This document shows, one piece after another, positions 1-9,658 of a DNA stretch of 64,000 nt. The notes under the pieces were generated by a model. The model was not told the origin of the DNA. It saw only the letters and a list, made by a program, of their open reading frames with translations, and did not search any database. The position numbers and the translations under genes are program-made. The stretch comes from Paguma larvata. Its lineage: Eukaryota > Chordata > Mammalia > Carnivora > Viverridae. Location: contig CM057825.1 in NCBI GenBank assembly GCA_030068075.1, forward strand, positions 120,641,434 to 120,705,433, given 5' to 3'. The first letter of the stretch is position 1, and each line of letters starts with the position of its first letter.

Positions 1-792
1 AGGCATGATTAAATTCAGCAGAAGTTTCTTTTAGAAATGTGGCTTACCAAAAAAACCAAAACAAAACAAAAAACAAACAAACAAAACAAACCAAAACTCT
101 ACCTGATCATTTATCATTATTTTAAATCATAGGGAAATTGAAGGTTCCTATTATTTCCTTAATTGAATAAAGGAGACAGACTCAGAAAGGCCCTACTGAA
201 TCTTGAACAGACTCCAAGCTCCTAATTAGAGCATTTACCTGCCGAGTTCTCTCTGCAGACGTGGCTCAGAGCCCTGCTTCTCCCCCACCTGTTTCTGACA
301 TGCCTCTGCGTGCCTGGCAGGTTAATGCTGACGGCAACCCTATGTGTGCTTCTTTAATAGAATATTTAAGCCCATTCCTGGTGGGGAGGGAACAGCAGAT
401 CTAAGAATCTTTCGAGCTTTTCTTAAGCCTATTGTGATGTTTCCAAGGAGATGTAGTCCAGCAGAAGGCTAGGGATGGGACCTCGTTGACTGAACAGGGT
501 TTGGAAACTCATTTCTTTATTATTCACCTCCACTTCCCAGACCAGGAGGTGCTGCTTGAGTTTGGGAAGGAATCATACGCCTCTCACGTACCGTGTTTCT
601 GAAACTCCCAGCCTCATGGCCCTCAAATAGGCTATTTAGATAAAGAGAAACGTGTTAAGTTCTCCAGACCTAAGAACTCTCCTGGCTCTGCTGGCTCATC
701 CTATAGACACTGGCCCCTTAAACTTCAGATGGAGTTTGGGTTCCAGACAGGGGATGGGGAATACATTTGGAAGCCCCTGGATGGTGCTGATA
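1..792. other. Unassigned sequence with AC-rich low complexity
   Basis: No gene or repeat that I recognise. An A/C-only tract (AAAC/AAACA units) lies at about 49-97. The open frames here are short and have no recognisable domain. Confidence 0.5.
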
Positions 793-905
793 GTAATAGC
801 TAAAGTGTATTGAGTGCTTAACTATATGCCAGGCACCATGTTGGGGAGGGGAAAGCACTGGTCAATATTGTGCTTCCATTGTTCACAGCGAAGATAAAAC
901 TGCGG
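793..905 (-). repeat. MIR SINE fragment
   Basis: The order of words (AATAGCTAAAGTGTATTGAG, then CCAGGCACCATG, then a region ending GAAGATAAAAC) matches the reverse complement of the 3' half of MIR, the old tRNA-derived mammalian SINE. It is strongly diverged, as expected for MIR. Confidence 0.6.
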
Positions 906-940
906 GTCTCTCCATCCCGGAATCATGGAGAATGTTCTCT

Positions 941-1149
941 AAAATGTTTGTTTATTGTATTTATTTTTTGAGAGAGAGCATGAGTGGGGGACGGGTAGAG
1001 AGAGAGAGAGAGGGGCACAGAGGATCCGAAGTGGGCTCCACGCTGGCAGGCTGACAGCAGCAAGCCCAATGTGGGACCTGAACTCATGAACCATGAGATC
1101 ATGACCCGAACCAAAGTTGGATGCTCAACTGACAGAGCCCAGGCGCCCC
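941..1149 (-). mobile_element. Felid CAN SINE (tRNA-Lys-derived)
   Basis: Reverse-strand copy. The A-rich tail is at 941-970, the purine-rich (GA) segment follows, and the tRNA-like head ends in AGGCGCCCC at 1149. The flanks carry a 13-bp duplication with two mismatches, GAGAATGTTCTCT at 928-940 and AAGAATCTTCTCT at 1150-1162, so the ends are well supported. In this family an internal RNA polymerase III promoter drives transcription and L1 enzymes supply retrotransposition (established knowledge). It encodes no protein; open frames across it are incidental. Confidence 0.9.
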
Positions 1150-1367
1150 AAGAATCTTCTCTCACCATAGAGAATAAAGTTGTGAATACCACAATTCTGG
1201 TTACATTTCCTACAAGTGCAGGGCAACTCAGGGTGACTATTTTTAGGACTATGGGAACCTTGAAGTAGTAGGCAAAAAAAACGATAAAGTCTATGACTTT
1301 GGGGATGTATCTGTGTTGTGTTTGCTCGCTATTGATTTTCAAAACCTAACAGAGCCTTTCATATGCA

Positions 1368-1571
1368 CAGGAGTCTGCAAACTTTTTCCTGGAAAGAGCC
1401 AGATGGCAAATACTTTGGACTTCGTGGGCCACGTGGTCTTCCCTGCAACTATTTAATTCTTGTAGCACAAAAGCAGCCACAGGTAATAAGTAAACGAAGA
1501 GGCGTGTCTGTGTTTCGATAAAACTTTATTTATAAAAGGAGGCTGTGACTTGACCATAGTTTGCTGATCCA
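1368..1571 (-). mobile_element. Old hAT-type DNA transposon relic
   Basis: The sequence starts with CAGGAGTCTGCAAACTTTTTC and ends with TTTGCTGATCC. It contains AATAAAACTTTATTTATAAA-like text in reverse, as in the widespread non-autonomous elements with CAGGGGTC(A/G)GCAAACT termini. The better preserved copy at 51272-51488 has an 8-bp target duplication. I cannot name the subfamily with certainty. Confidence 0.65.
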
Positions 1572-2361
1572 GAGCTGGTACAGAGCAGCTGCTTCGTAAA
1601 TACTTGTTGAAAAAATAAATCCATGGTAGGTCTAATAAATGGAATTTCAAACACAAAACCAACAGCTCTTAACAGTGAATACCTGCTTATTGTAGACATT
1701 CTAGAAAATACTAAATAGTACATTAAGAGTAAAATAAAAACCATGACCGAAAGATAGCCCCAGTTAATAATTTGGTGACTTTATTTCCTTTTAGTCATTT
1801 TTCTATGGATGCCTTTCTTAAACACAAGGTAAACAACTGGTAAAATTTTAACATGCTACAATATGTATTTGTTCTGTTTTTATGGAAGGGGATGGATGAA
1901 ACCACCTTCCTTTGGGATGTACCACAAGGGGCAAGATTTCTGTCCAAGGTAATTAGAAGACCAGCCAGAAGTCAGCCCAATCACCTCTCTTCCTTGATTT
2001 CCAAAAGTAGAATTTCTGCCCATGATCTGAAAGACCCTAAAGAGCATTTTGGATCCTAAAGGAAGATTTAATCAAAAAGATCAGTAGAATTTCAGCATTG
2101 AGGGCTGTGTTCCTTGTGTGTGTGGTGGGGGTAACTCATTGAACCCAAACATGGCATCTCCTCTCCAGTTCTGATTGCCAGGGAGTTCCTGGAATGCTAT
2201 TGGCAAAGGCCGAAACATTTCGAGAATGTGTTATTTCAAAACGGGCCAAGAAGGGCTGTGAGGAATAGTTGAGGCATAAGAATTAACAACTTGGGGTGAT
2301 AGGGAGCCATCAAGAATTGTTTATTTCATGACAGGGAGAGCAATCATCTTCTAGTCCCCCC

Positions 2362-2364
<3 letters not shown>
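1572..2364. other. Unassigned sequence
   Basis: About 0.8 kb in which I recognise no repeat or gene. It is AT-rich to about 1,870 and more mixed afterwards. Open frames of 60-72 codons here look like chance. Confidence 0.5.
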
Positions 2365-2405
<41 letters not shown>

Positions 2406-2422
2406 CACGTGTGCGTGCACGT
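2365..2422. repeat. (CA)n microsatellite
   Basis: A perfect AC dinucleotide run at 2365-2399 is followed by a degenerate GTGCACACGTGTGCGTGCACGTG stretch that alternates purine and pyrimidine and could adopt Z-DNA. Length polymorphism is likely. Confidence 0.95.
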
Positions 2423-2573
2423 GATATCCCTGCATATATCTTTGAGCGTGTTTGACCTGCCCTTGTCTGATAGCCTCTTTTGCCATACACGGCCATTGCC
2501 CAGCTCACCCCATCTCTTTCCACCACTGCCCAGTCTTCGCACACACGCAATCAGCCCTGCATTGCTCTTTTTA

Positions 2574-2680
2574 AAAAACTATCTTATTTTTAAGTGATCC
2601 CTATACCCACGATGGAGCTCGAACTTACAACCTGAGATCAAGAGTTGCGTGTTCTACTGACTGGGCCAACCAAGCACCCC
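2574..2680 (-). mobile_element. Short-type CAN SINE
   Basis: A compact copy of about 105 bp with a tRNA-like head (reverse of GGGGTGCTTGGTTGGCC) and a short tail, without the long CT-rich middle of the felid type. The flanks are CTGCATTGCTCTTTTTA (2557-2573) and CTGCATCGCTCATTTTTA (2680-2697), a mildly diverged target duplication. It represents an older carnivore subfamily than most copies in this window. Confidence 0.8.
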
Positions 2681-2697
2681 TGCATCGCTCATTTTTA

Positions 2698-3147
2698 GAA
2701 GCCAGCAAGCACGTGGTCATCTAAAACAATCCCAAAGGATGCTGAGGAGCAGCTGATGCGCAGGAGACCTCTAGAACTGCCAGGCGAGCGATGGCCACCT
2801 TGTCTCAAATCTGGGAGCGGAAAAGCAGTAGCAAACCTTTATGTTTTAAACCTTTTAACTCGCGGATACTTGGCTGGATGGGAAGAGAGGTGGCCGAATC
2901 ATGTGCACGAGGTACATTTGATATGCGCCCATCTGGGCTCTTGCTATTCTTGACGATGACTACACAGACTTCCACCCCCTGCCCTGAACGCCTCCTCTGT
3001 TCTCCTCAAGGGCCTGTGATGGCCGTTTACCAAATATACTGCACCATGTCCCCTTTGAGCAGCTGGATGCTCAATCTGGGCGCCTCCCTTGCATGCCGGG
3101 AGGGATGAGCACAGGGGAAGAAAGGGGAGGAGGAGTAAAGTGCCCAT
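2698..3147. other. Unassigned sequence
   Basis: Mixed-composition DNA with no repeat I can name. Overlapping open frames of 65-105 codons on the + strand have no recognisable domain and no splice context I can defend. Confidence 0.45.
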
Positions 3148-3238
3148 CATGTGCCTTATACGCTCTGCTCAAGCTCTGATTGATTCCACCTAACAACGCT
3201 CTTGGTAGGTGGAGCATCTGTACATTATGAACCGGGAT
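3148..3238 (-). repeat. Possible MIR fragment
   Basis: Weak match to the reverse of the MIR 3' half: a 'GTGCCTTATACGCTCTGCTC' segment, then TTGGTAGGTGGAGCATCTGT. Strongly decayed, so the call is tentative. Confidence 0.35.
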
Positions 3239-3388
3239 AGGCTCTTTTTGTTGACAATGACCACATTTATCCCTGTTGCACCTGCCCCCTTTAAGGCACT
3301 GGAAACAGTGTGCGGTACAAGGTAAGAACTGTGTGGTTGTTAGCCATTCTTCCTCTCCTTGCTACCGTTGTTCCTTTGGTCAGCAGGG

Positions 3389-3580
3389 CTGTTCGAGGCA
3401 GCGGAGTGCTCAGGAGCATCCGCTTTGGCCTCAGAGAGACTTGCGTTTGAGTCCCAGCTCTGCTGAGCGCTCTTGATAAGTTGTATTCTGATTCCTCATT
3501 CCCTCACCTGAGAAATGAGGGTGATGATAGAACCCCCCATTATGGAGTTCACGTGAGTGTGCTCGGCACAGAGAAAGATC
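3389..3580 (+). repeat. MIR SINE
   Basis: The MIR order is visible: GCGGAGTGCTCAGGAGCATC, then TTTGAGTCCCAGCTCTGCTG, then the 'CCTCACCTGAGAAATGAGGG' core and ATGATAGAACC. It is diverged but collinear with MIR over nearly its whole length. Confidence 0.7.
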
Positions 3581-3589
3581 ATCCTACAA

Positions 3590-4222
3590 GATCCTGGGCT
3601 GGCACGAAGATCTTTCACTAACCAGAGGTGTGTGCCAGCTAGCTCTGCCAAGCGGTGGAAAACATCTGGTCAACCATTCTTTCCATCAACGTTCATGTGT
3701 CTGTGACGTCCCTGTTGGTATTCTGGGCACCGGGGAAGTAGCTGAGAACTTACGTCCCAGTTAGGAGGAGAGTAATAATAAACAAGTCCATAAGCAAGAA
3801 AGGGAATAGATAATTTTCGACAAAAAAGAGCATTATGAAGAAAATTAAGCAGGAAGCTATGAGTGCGAAAGGAGGCAGATGGAGGAGGGCAATCCGGAAA
3901 GAGACCTACGAGGGATGCCACATGAGCTAAGGAAGATGAGCAGGCGGGCCAGGGAAAGGTTTGGGAGCTGAGGTCAGAGGAAACAGCAGGTGGAAATCTT
4001 AAATGACTTTCTGCCTAAAGTCTCCATTAACTTCTCAGTCCAGTGGCTAGCCTAACAGCACGACACTCCAGAGCACGTCTTTCTAGGGACCCTTAAGTTC
4101 CAGTGAGGGACTTGGGAGCAAATCCAACTTGCATATGAATGGTGATCTTCACAATCAGCAAGTGCTTTTCGGGCTGCTGTTTAATTTTGGAAAATCCTTA
4201 AGCCCTCAATAGGCTTCAACAA
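3590..4222. other. Unassigned sequence
   Basis: About 0.6 kb with no recognisable repeat or coding signal. An 83-codon open frame on the minus strand (3670-3921) has no domain I recognise. Confidence 0.45.
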
Positions 4223-4375
4223 CCTCTTCTTCCTCCTCTTCTCTTTCTCCTCCTCCTCTCCTTCCTCCTCTTTCTCCTCCTCCTCCTCCTCCTTCCTCCT
4301 CCTCCTCCTCCTCCTCCTCCTCCTCCCCCTCCCCCTCCTCCTCCTCCTCCTCCTCCTCCTGCTCCTTCTTCTTCT
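4223..4375. repeat. (TCC)n polypyrimidine tract
   Basis: About 150 bases almost entirely C and T on the + strand, mainly TCC triplets with TTC and CCCCCT interruptions. It directly abuts the A-tail side of the next SINE. Such mirror-symmetric tracts can form triplex (H) DNA. Confidence 0.9.
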
Positions 4376-4381
4376 GTTTTT

Positions 4382-4583
4382 AATTTTTAATGTTTATTTC
4401 TTTTTGAGAGAGAAAGAGAGACAGAGCACGAGCAGGGAAGGGGCAGAGAGATATGGAGAAACAGAAGCTCCAGGCTCTGAGCTGTCAGCACAGAGCCCAA
4501 CGTGGGGCTTGAACCCATGAACTTGGAGATCATCACCCAAGCTGAAGTCAGTCGCCCAATGGACTGAGCCATCCAGTGGCTCC
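4382..4583 (-). mobile_element. Felid CAN SINE
   Basis: Reverse copy with the tail at 4382-4405, GAGAGA-rich middle and head ending in CATCCAGTGGCTCC. The TCC microsatellite lies against its tail side. The head is moderately diverged. Confidence 0.85.
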
Positions 4584-4670
4584 GTGGACGGTACTATATT
4601 TACTGAAAAAAATCTACGTATAAGTGGACCCATGAAGTTCAAACCTGTGTTGTTCAAGGGCCAGCTGCAG
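4584..4670 (-). mobile_element. MER2/Tigger DNA transposon terminal fragment
   Basis: The text AAATCTACGTATAAGTGGAC, CCATGAAGTTCAAACCTGTG, TTGTTCAAGGGCCAGCTGCA matches the terminal region of MER2, a Tigger-type mariner relative. Only one terminus is present; the SINE beside it or later deletion removed the rest. Confidence 0.8.
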
Positions 4671-5044
4671 TTATTAAAAGGCTGAAACAGATCCATGCAT
4701 ACTGAAATAAAAAACTTTAGAATATATTAGAAGCACTCTGTATACAGTACGCATTAGTATAAAAATGAGTCCGTGTATTTCTATTTCTGCATCTATGTCT
4801 GACTCTACACCTATACTCATAAAAGCCATATTTATGCCTATTTGTTTACTTTAATGCAAATAGCATATTTCTGGCAAAATTTATAGGAACCAAATACCCT
4901 TTGTTGCCTCTATAGAGAAGAACTGGGGGTGAGCAGGAAACCAGAAACAAGAGGAGAATTACCTTTCATTCTATTTGATGGAAAAAAAAAACTATTTGCA
5001 TGTATTATTTAAATCGTTATTTTTTAAATTAGAAACTATTGGAT
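4671..5044. other. AT-rich unassigned sequence
   Basis: A/T-rich DNA that I cannot assign. It is the pre-insertion target region of the L1 fragment that follows. Confidence 0.45.
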
Positions 5045-5062
5045 TAAAACACATGTTTTCCT
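5045..5062. repeat. Left target-site duplication of L1 fragment
   Basis: The 18-bp word TAAAACACATGTTTTCCT is repeated without mismatch at 5720-5737, after the A tail. A perfect duplication means the insertion is recent or has not yet diverged. Confidence 0.97.
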
Positions 5063-5680
5063 AACGGTGTGGAGGTTCCTCAAAAAAATGAAAATAGAGC
5101 TACCCTATGACCCAGCAATAGCCCTGCTAGGAATCTACCCAAGAGACACAGGAATGCTGATGCATAGGAGCACGTGTACCCCAATGTTCATAGCAGCACT
5201 TTCGACAATAGCCAAATCATGGAAAGAGACCAAGTGCCCATCAACTGACGAATGGATAAAGAAGTTATGGTACTTATATACAATGGACTACTACGTGGCA
5301 ATGAGAAAAAATGAAATCTGGCCATGTGTAGCAAGATGGATGGAACTGGAGGGTATTATGTTAAGTGAAATAAGTCAGTCAGAAAAAGACAGATACCATA
5401 TGTTTCCACGAATAGGTGGACTTTGTGAAACTAAGCAAAAACCAGGGGGAGGGGAAGAGGGGAAAGAAAAAAAAGACACAGAGAGGGAGGGAGATAAAAC
5501 ATAAGAGACTCTCAAAGACTAAGAAAAAACTGAGGGTAAGGGGGATGAGGGAGGGGGGGAGAGGGGGTGATGGGCATTAAAAAGGGCACATGTTGGGATG
5601 AACACTGGGTGTTATATGTAAACCAATTTGAAAATAAACTATTATAACAAAAAAAAAAAAAAAAAAAAAAAAAGAACATA

Positions 5681-5719
<39 letters not shown>
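5063..5719 (+). mobile_element. Young 5'-truncated L1 (3' end only)
   Basis: Only the last ~590 bp of a LINE-1 are present: the C-terminal part of ORF2, a 3' UTR of about 140 bp with AATAAA at 5633-5638, and an A tail from 5649. By eye it differs from the same part of the full-length element at 55628-56240 at only a handful of positions, so both belong to the same young subfamily. The tail is compound: 25 A, the 13-base GAACATATAAATT (5674-5686), then 33 A. The 5' truncation and flanking duplication are the standard outcome of target-primed reverse transcription. Confidence 0.97.
5064..5504 (+). pseudogene. L1 ORF2 C-terminal fragment
   Basis: The open frame covers about the last 145 residues of ORF2p, from [20 protein letters not shown] onward to the stop at 5502-5504. 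It lacks the endonuclease, reverse transcriptase and CCHC segments and cannot act alone. Its A run at 5082-5088 is A7, which keeps the frame open. The full-length copy has A8 at the same place and is broken there. One residue differs from the equivalent part of the full-length copy (CVARWMELEG here, CVATWMELEG there). Confidence 0.95.
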
Positions 5720-5721
<2 letters not shown>

Positions 5722-5737
5722 AAACACATGTTTTCCT
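5720..5737. repeat. Right target-site duplication of L1 fragment
   Basis: Perfect copy of 5045-5062, placed immediately after the poly(A) tail. Confidence 0.97.
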
Positions 5738-5797
5738 GACTGAAAAAAAAATCAGTCAACTATGCACAAATACACAGTGTCTGCAAGAATGACGTAT

Positions 5798-6028
5798 AGT
5801 GGCTGGAACACATATTTGGGGGACAGACTGTCTCAGTTTGAATCTCAACTTTGATGCTTAGTAACTGCGTGGCCATGGCCAAGGCGCTGAACCTCTAGCA
5901 TCCTCAGATTCTCCCTATATAAGATAAGAGTAAAAATAGTACCTACCTTATGGAGTTGTGATGATGACTAAAAAGGTTAACATATGTGCCAAGCTCTTAG
6001 AACCGTTCCTTGCATGTCATAAGCACTG
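5798..6028 (+). repeat. MIR SINE
   Basis: Near full-length and collinear with MIR: TTTGAATCTCAACTTTGATG, GTAACTGCGTGGCCATGGCC, then TAGTACCTACCTTATGGAG and TGCCAAGCTCTTAGAACCGT. One of the clearer MIR copies in the window. Confidence 0.8.
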
Positions 6029-6046
6029 CGGCCAACGATATAGTTC

Positions 6047-6140
6047 AGTAGGGCAGTGCTGTATCTCGGATGGAGACTCAAGTTCGAGGAGGTCGGGTAA
6101 CATGCCCCAGTCATTCAGGTAGGAAGAGGAGGGGAATTGG
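6047..6140 (-). repeat. Possible MIR 5' part
   Basis: GTAACATGCCCCAGTCATTC followed by AGGTAGGAAGAGGAGG resembles the reverse of the MIR tRNA-like half ('cttgcccaaggtcacacagc'). Decayed; tentative. Confidence 0.35.
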
Positions 6141-6599
6141 ATTCTTTGGGCATCGCTGCTACCCAGCCTACCCTGTGAGATTATCTGCATCATGAATTCT
6201 CTCCCACCGTGGCCAGTTTTCTTTGCATTTCCAGTGTGGTCTGTGTGTGTTGGGCTGATATGTAGAAAGTAGGGCCAAGAGGAACTGCCAGAGAAGCCAG
6301 AACGTTGTGTTGGATGAGGGGGTGTGTCGTGGGCATGGCAGTGGAAAGAAGACTGGCCTCGCCTTTGATGATAAAACAGGATTGCTTCTTATTCCCAGGG
6401 GATGACCTGAAGCAGATGGGACGGACCGCCAGCCTGTTTCTTTAGGGGGTGTGTTGGAAGGGAAGGGACACTTGGAAGCCCAGTTCCATAGTCTCCTGGA
6501 CCTTGTGGATGCGAGTCCATGGGTAACAGGTGAATCATTCACCCACCAGGCAACTGGAGCCTTCCAAAATAAACCATTCTCCTTCCCACTGCTTCTGAC

Positions 6600-7123
6600 A
6601 AGTGCCTCTGTGTCTCTGGAGTAGATCACAAAGCTGGTCAAATGCTCCTCTCCTCGAGCAGTGCAGCCTATTTCTCTATCCGTTGAATCAGAGATGTCCC
6701 TATGATTTGTTTTGGCCAACAGGAAAGTGGTAGAAGGGACAGTGCTGGTTCTGAGCCCAGACCTGCTTGAAGCTCCCTCTTGATATTTTTGAAACCCTTT
6801 GCCACCTTTGAACATGCCCAGGGTGGCATAATGGATGATGAGATATACTCCATCAGGGATCCCTGTTGCCCCTGATACAGCCTGCCAACCGCTAGCCACA
6901 TGCGCAAAGCCAAACGGGGCAGCCCCGACTGACCATCAACTGTTCACAGACACACACGAGAACCCTACTCGAGATCTGTGAAGGCTGCTGAGGCCAGAAG
7001 AACCTCTCTGTTGATTCCAGTCCAAACTGCCGGCCCATAGAAAGGTGGATGAAATAAATGATGGCTGTTCTGAACCACTAAGTTAGGGGAGTCATTTGTT
7101 ACACAGCAATAGGTAACTGATAC
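6600..7123 (+). repeat. MLT1-type LTR (ERVL-MaLR relic)
   Basis: The 3' end reads AAATAAATGATGGCTGTTCT, AACCACTAAGTTAGGGGAG, GTTACACAGCAATAGGTAAC and TGATAC, the usual end of MLT1 LTRs. Upstream, GATTTGTTTTGGCCAACAGG and related text fit the same family. The 5' boundary is uncertain. It is a solo, non-coding relic of an ancient retrovirus-like element. The 243-codon minus-strand frame at 6168-6899 runs across it and is probably incidental. Confidence 0.7.
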
Positions 7124-7527
7124 GCTGACCGTGTAGCGACGGGTGGCAAAGCTCGACTGGCCAAAACAGCCAGGAGAACCCAGGGTTTAGTTGGGAAAAT
7201 TTTGATTTTGCATCTCTGACATCCAGTCAAGATTTTTCTGGATCGAAAATCCAAGATTCCACTTATCTCTGGTCATTGATTTTTCAAGTATGGCAGACTT
7301 AAAACCCAAGGAAAATATGGACCTGAGCCTCTTTCAGCAACGGGAAGGGAACAAGGACGGGGCAGGGAGGTGGTTTGACCCAGTGGTTTACAATCTATGG
7401 TTGGCTGCTTTCCAGAAATGACTGAGTTGGGAGAAGGAGCTGGAGTTCCAGAACCCACCCTCCATCACTCCCCCATCCCACCAACTTTAATTAGAGAAGT
7501 TCCACTTTTATTTGTTTATATATAATT
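7124..7527. other. Unassigned sequence
   Basis: About 0.4 kb without a recognisable repeat or coding feature. Confidence 0.45.
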
Positions 7528-7546
7528 CATTTAAAAATACATTTTT

Positions 7547-7758
7547 GGGGGCACCTGGGTGGCTTAGTCCGTTAAGCGTCCGACTCTTGGTTTTGGCTCA
7601 GGTCACGATCCCGCAGTTTCTGAGTTCGAGCCCCACATTGGGCTCTGCACTGAGGGCACAGAGCCTGCTTGACATTCTCTCTCTCCGTCTCTGTCTGCCC
7701 TTCCCCTGCTCACACTCTCTCTCAAAAATAAATACATAAGCATAAAAAAGAAATAAAA
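7547..7758 (+). mobile_element. Felid CAN SINE
   Basis: Head GGGGGCACCTGGGTGGCTTA, complete CT-rich middle, and tail of AAATAAATACATAAGC type. The flanks ATTTAAAAATACATTTTT (7529-7546) and ATTTAAAAACGTTTTT (from 7759) are a diverged target duplication, so this is a relatively old copy. Confidence 0.88.
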
Positions 7759-7763
7759 ATTTA

Positions 7764-8371
7764 AAAACGTTTTTGGGTACTCACTCTGTGCCGGTCAAAT
7801 ATCTCTTAGACGCTCTGACTGCCAGACTGTTCAGCAGTGAGCGTGTTCGTTCACCGACAGTAAGAATCATCTGGGTTTAAAGAAGTTTGAGATCCCCCTC
7901 CAGGGCCCCCTCTGCAGGTGTGCCCGTGTGGGTCAAAGGGAGTGCCGAGCGCCAGCTCCTGGCCCACCGCCAGGGCTCCCTGGCACCGTTCCTCCTTCTC
8001 CACTCTGAGCACACCCAGAGTGTCCCTGCTGTCAGTGGCTGCGGCCAGAACTGGGCAGGCTTCCCGGAGAAGGGGGACTTTGACTGCTTCATTCTTCCTC
8101 CTGTTTCCTCACGTTGTCGTCTTCTCTCCGGGGCCTGGCGCTGAGCGGCCCCATCGGTGAAAGAAAGGTCTACCCTCCTGTCCTTTCTCTTTTCTTTTCT
8201 TTCCCTTCTGTCATCCATTTCCTGAGAGATGGTCTCTTTTCTCTCCTGGAGGTTCTCGCCTTCACACACAAGGGACAGATGCTAGATAAGGATTGAGGAG
8301 ATGGGGTTCAGGAGACGAGCTCTGGGCCTCCCTTTCCTCAGCTGCGGAGAGGGGGTCGGTCTTGTGTTTTG
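7764..8371. other. Unassigned sequence
   Basis: GC-richer stretch (7,900-8,160) followed by CT-rich DNA. Overlapping open frames of 60-130 codons on both strands reflect base composition; none shows a known domain. Confidence 0.45.
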
Positions 8372-8641
8372 TTTTGTTTTTGATTCCACGTTTAAGTGAG
8401 ATCACACTGTATTCGCCTTTCTCTGCCTGAGGTATTTCGCTCCACATAATGTCCTCGAGGCTCAGCCGTGTTATCACAGATGGAAGGACTCCCTTCCGTT
8501 TAATGGCTGACTCGTATTCCGTTAAAAGTGTAGAACATAGCCTCTGTACCCGTTCATCTGCTGACAGACACTTAGGGTGTTTTTATGTCATGGCTGTTGT
8601 GAATAATGCCGCAGGGAACATGGGAACGTAGGCATCTCTTT

Positions 8642-8671
8642 CGTTGTTGTTGTTTTGTTTATTTATTTAGT

Positions 8672-8716
<45 letters not shown>

Positions 8717-8848
8717 AGAATCCCAAGCAGGCTCTGCCCTGTCAGCGCAGAGCCTAACTCGGGGCTCACACTCACCAGCTGTGAGATTGTGACCTGAGCC
8801 AAAATCAATAGTCAGACACTTAACCCAATGAGCCACCCAGGCGCCCCC
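8642..8848 (-). mobile_element. Felid CAN SINE with (GA)n expansion
   Basis: Reverse copy inserted in the old L1. The tail holds GTT repeats (8642-8660) and the middle holds a perfect GA run at about 8675-8712. The head ends GCCACCCAGGCGCCCC. The flanks GGCATCTCTTT (8631-8641) and GACATCTCTTT (8850-8860) form the duplication. Confidence 0.9.
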
Positions 8849-8981
8849 AGACATCTCTTTGATACAGAGATTTTGTCTCCCTCGGATCTATATCCAGAAG
8901 TACATACAACATGATGACTGTACTTAACACTGCTACCTGGTATATTTAAAAGTTGTGAGACAATAGATTCTAAAAGTTTTT

Positions 8982-9192
8982 TTTTTTTTAAATGTTTTTA
9001 TTTTTTGAGACAGAGAGAGACAGAGCATGAGTGGGGGAGGGGCAGAGAGAGAGGGAGACACAGAATCTGAAGCAGGCTCCAGGCTCTGAGCTGCCAGCAC
9101 AGAGCCCGACGCGGGGCTCGAACTCACAGACCGCGAGATCATGACCTGAGCCGAAGTCGGACGCTCAACCGACTGAGCCACCCAGGCGCCCC
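8982..9192 (-). mobile_element. Felid CAN SINE, left member of inverted pair
   Basis: Complete reverse copy with T-rich tail side, GAGAGAC-rich middle and intact head ending CACCCAGGCGCCCC. The flanking 17-bp word AGATTCTAAAAGTTTTT occurs unmutated at 8965-8981 and 9193-9209, so it is a young insertion. Confidence 0.95.
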
Positions 9193-9209
9193 AGATTCTA
9201 AAAGTTTTT

Positions 9210-9430
9210 ATCCCGGGGCGCCTGGGTGGCTCAGTCGGTTAAGCGTCCGACTTCGGCTCAGGTCATGATGTCATAGTTCGTGGGTTCGAGCCCCGAATCG
9301 GGTTCTGTGCTGACAGCTCGGAGCCTGGAGCCAGTTTCGGATTCTGTGTCTCCCTCTCTCTCTCTGGCCTTCCCCTACTCATGCTCTGTCTCTGTCTCTC
9401 AAAAATAAGTAAATAAATATTTTTTTAAAA
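9210..9430 (+). mobile_element. Felid CAN SINE, right member of inverted pair
   Basis: Forward copy beginning GGGGCGCCTGGGTGGCTCAG, near consensus, tail AATAAGTAAATAAATA. It inserted in or next to the right target duplication of the preceding SINE: AAAAGTTTTTATCCC (9200-9214) on the left corresponds to AAAACGTTTTTATCCC (to 9445) on the right. The two heads face each other about 20 bp apart. Confidence 0.93.
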
Positions 9431-9454
9431 AACGTTTTTATCCCAAGGAAAAAA

Positions 9455-9658
9455 TTTTTCTTCTCCTTCTTCCCCTCCTCCCCCTCCTCTTCCCCTTCAC
9501 TATCCCTCTCCCCCTTCCCCCTGCCCCTTCCTCTCCATTTTCTCCTCCTCCTCCTTCTCCTCCTCCTCCTTCTTCTTCTTCTTCCTCTCCTTCTCCTTCT
9601 TCTCTTTCTCCTTCTTCTTCTTCTTCCTCCTCCTCTTCTTCTTTCCCTTCTTCTTTTT
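9455..9658. repeat. Polypyrimidine (TTC/TCC) tract
   Basis: About 200 bases, nearly all C or T on the + strand, with TTC, TCC and CCCTCC units. The Glu/Gly-rich minus-strand open frame across it is an artefact of the repeat. Confidence 0.9.

Noticed and set aside
2344..2550. Cys/Val-rich minus-strand open frame
   Set aside because: Translated (CA)n microsatellite; likewise 13746-13928.
6168..6899. 243-codon open frame on the minus strand
   Set aside because: It lies antisense to an old MLT1-type LTR, has no known domain, and has no splice or promoter context. Length alone is not enough.
9210..9290. tRNA-like sequence at SINE heads
   Set aside because: A-box and B-box-like words are present, but the sequence is the tRNA-derived head of a SINE, repeated across the window. 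It is not a tRNA gene.
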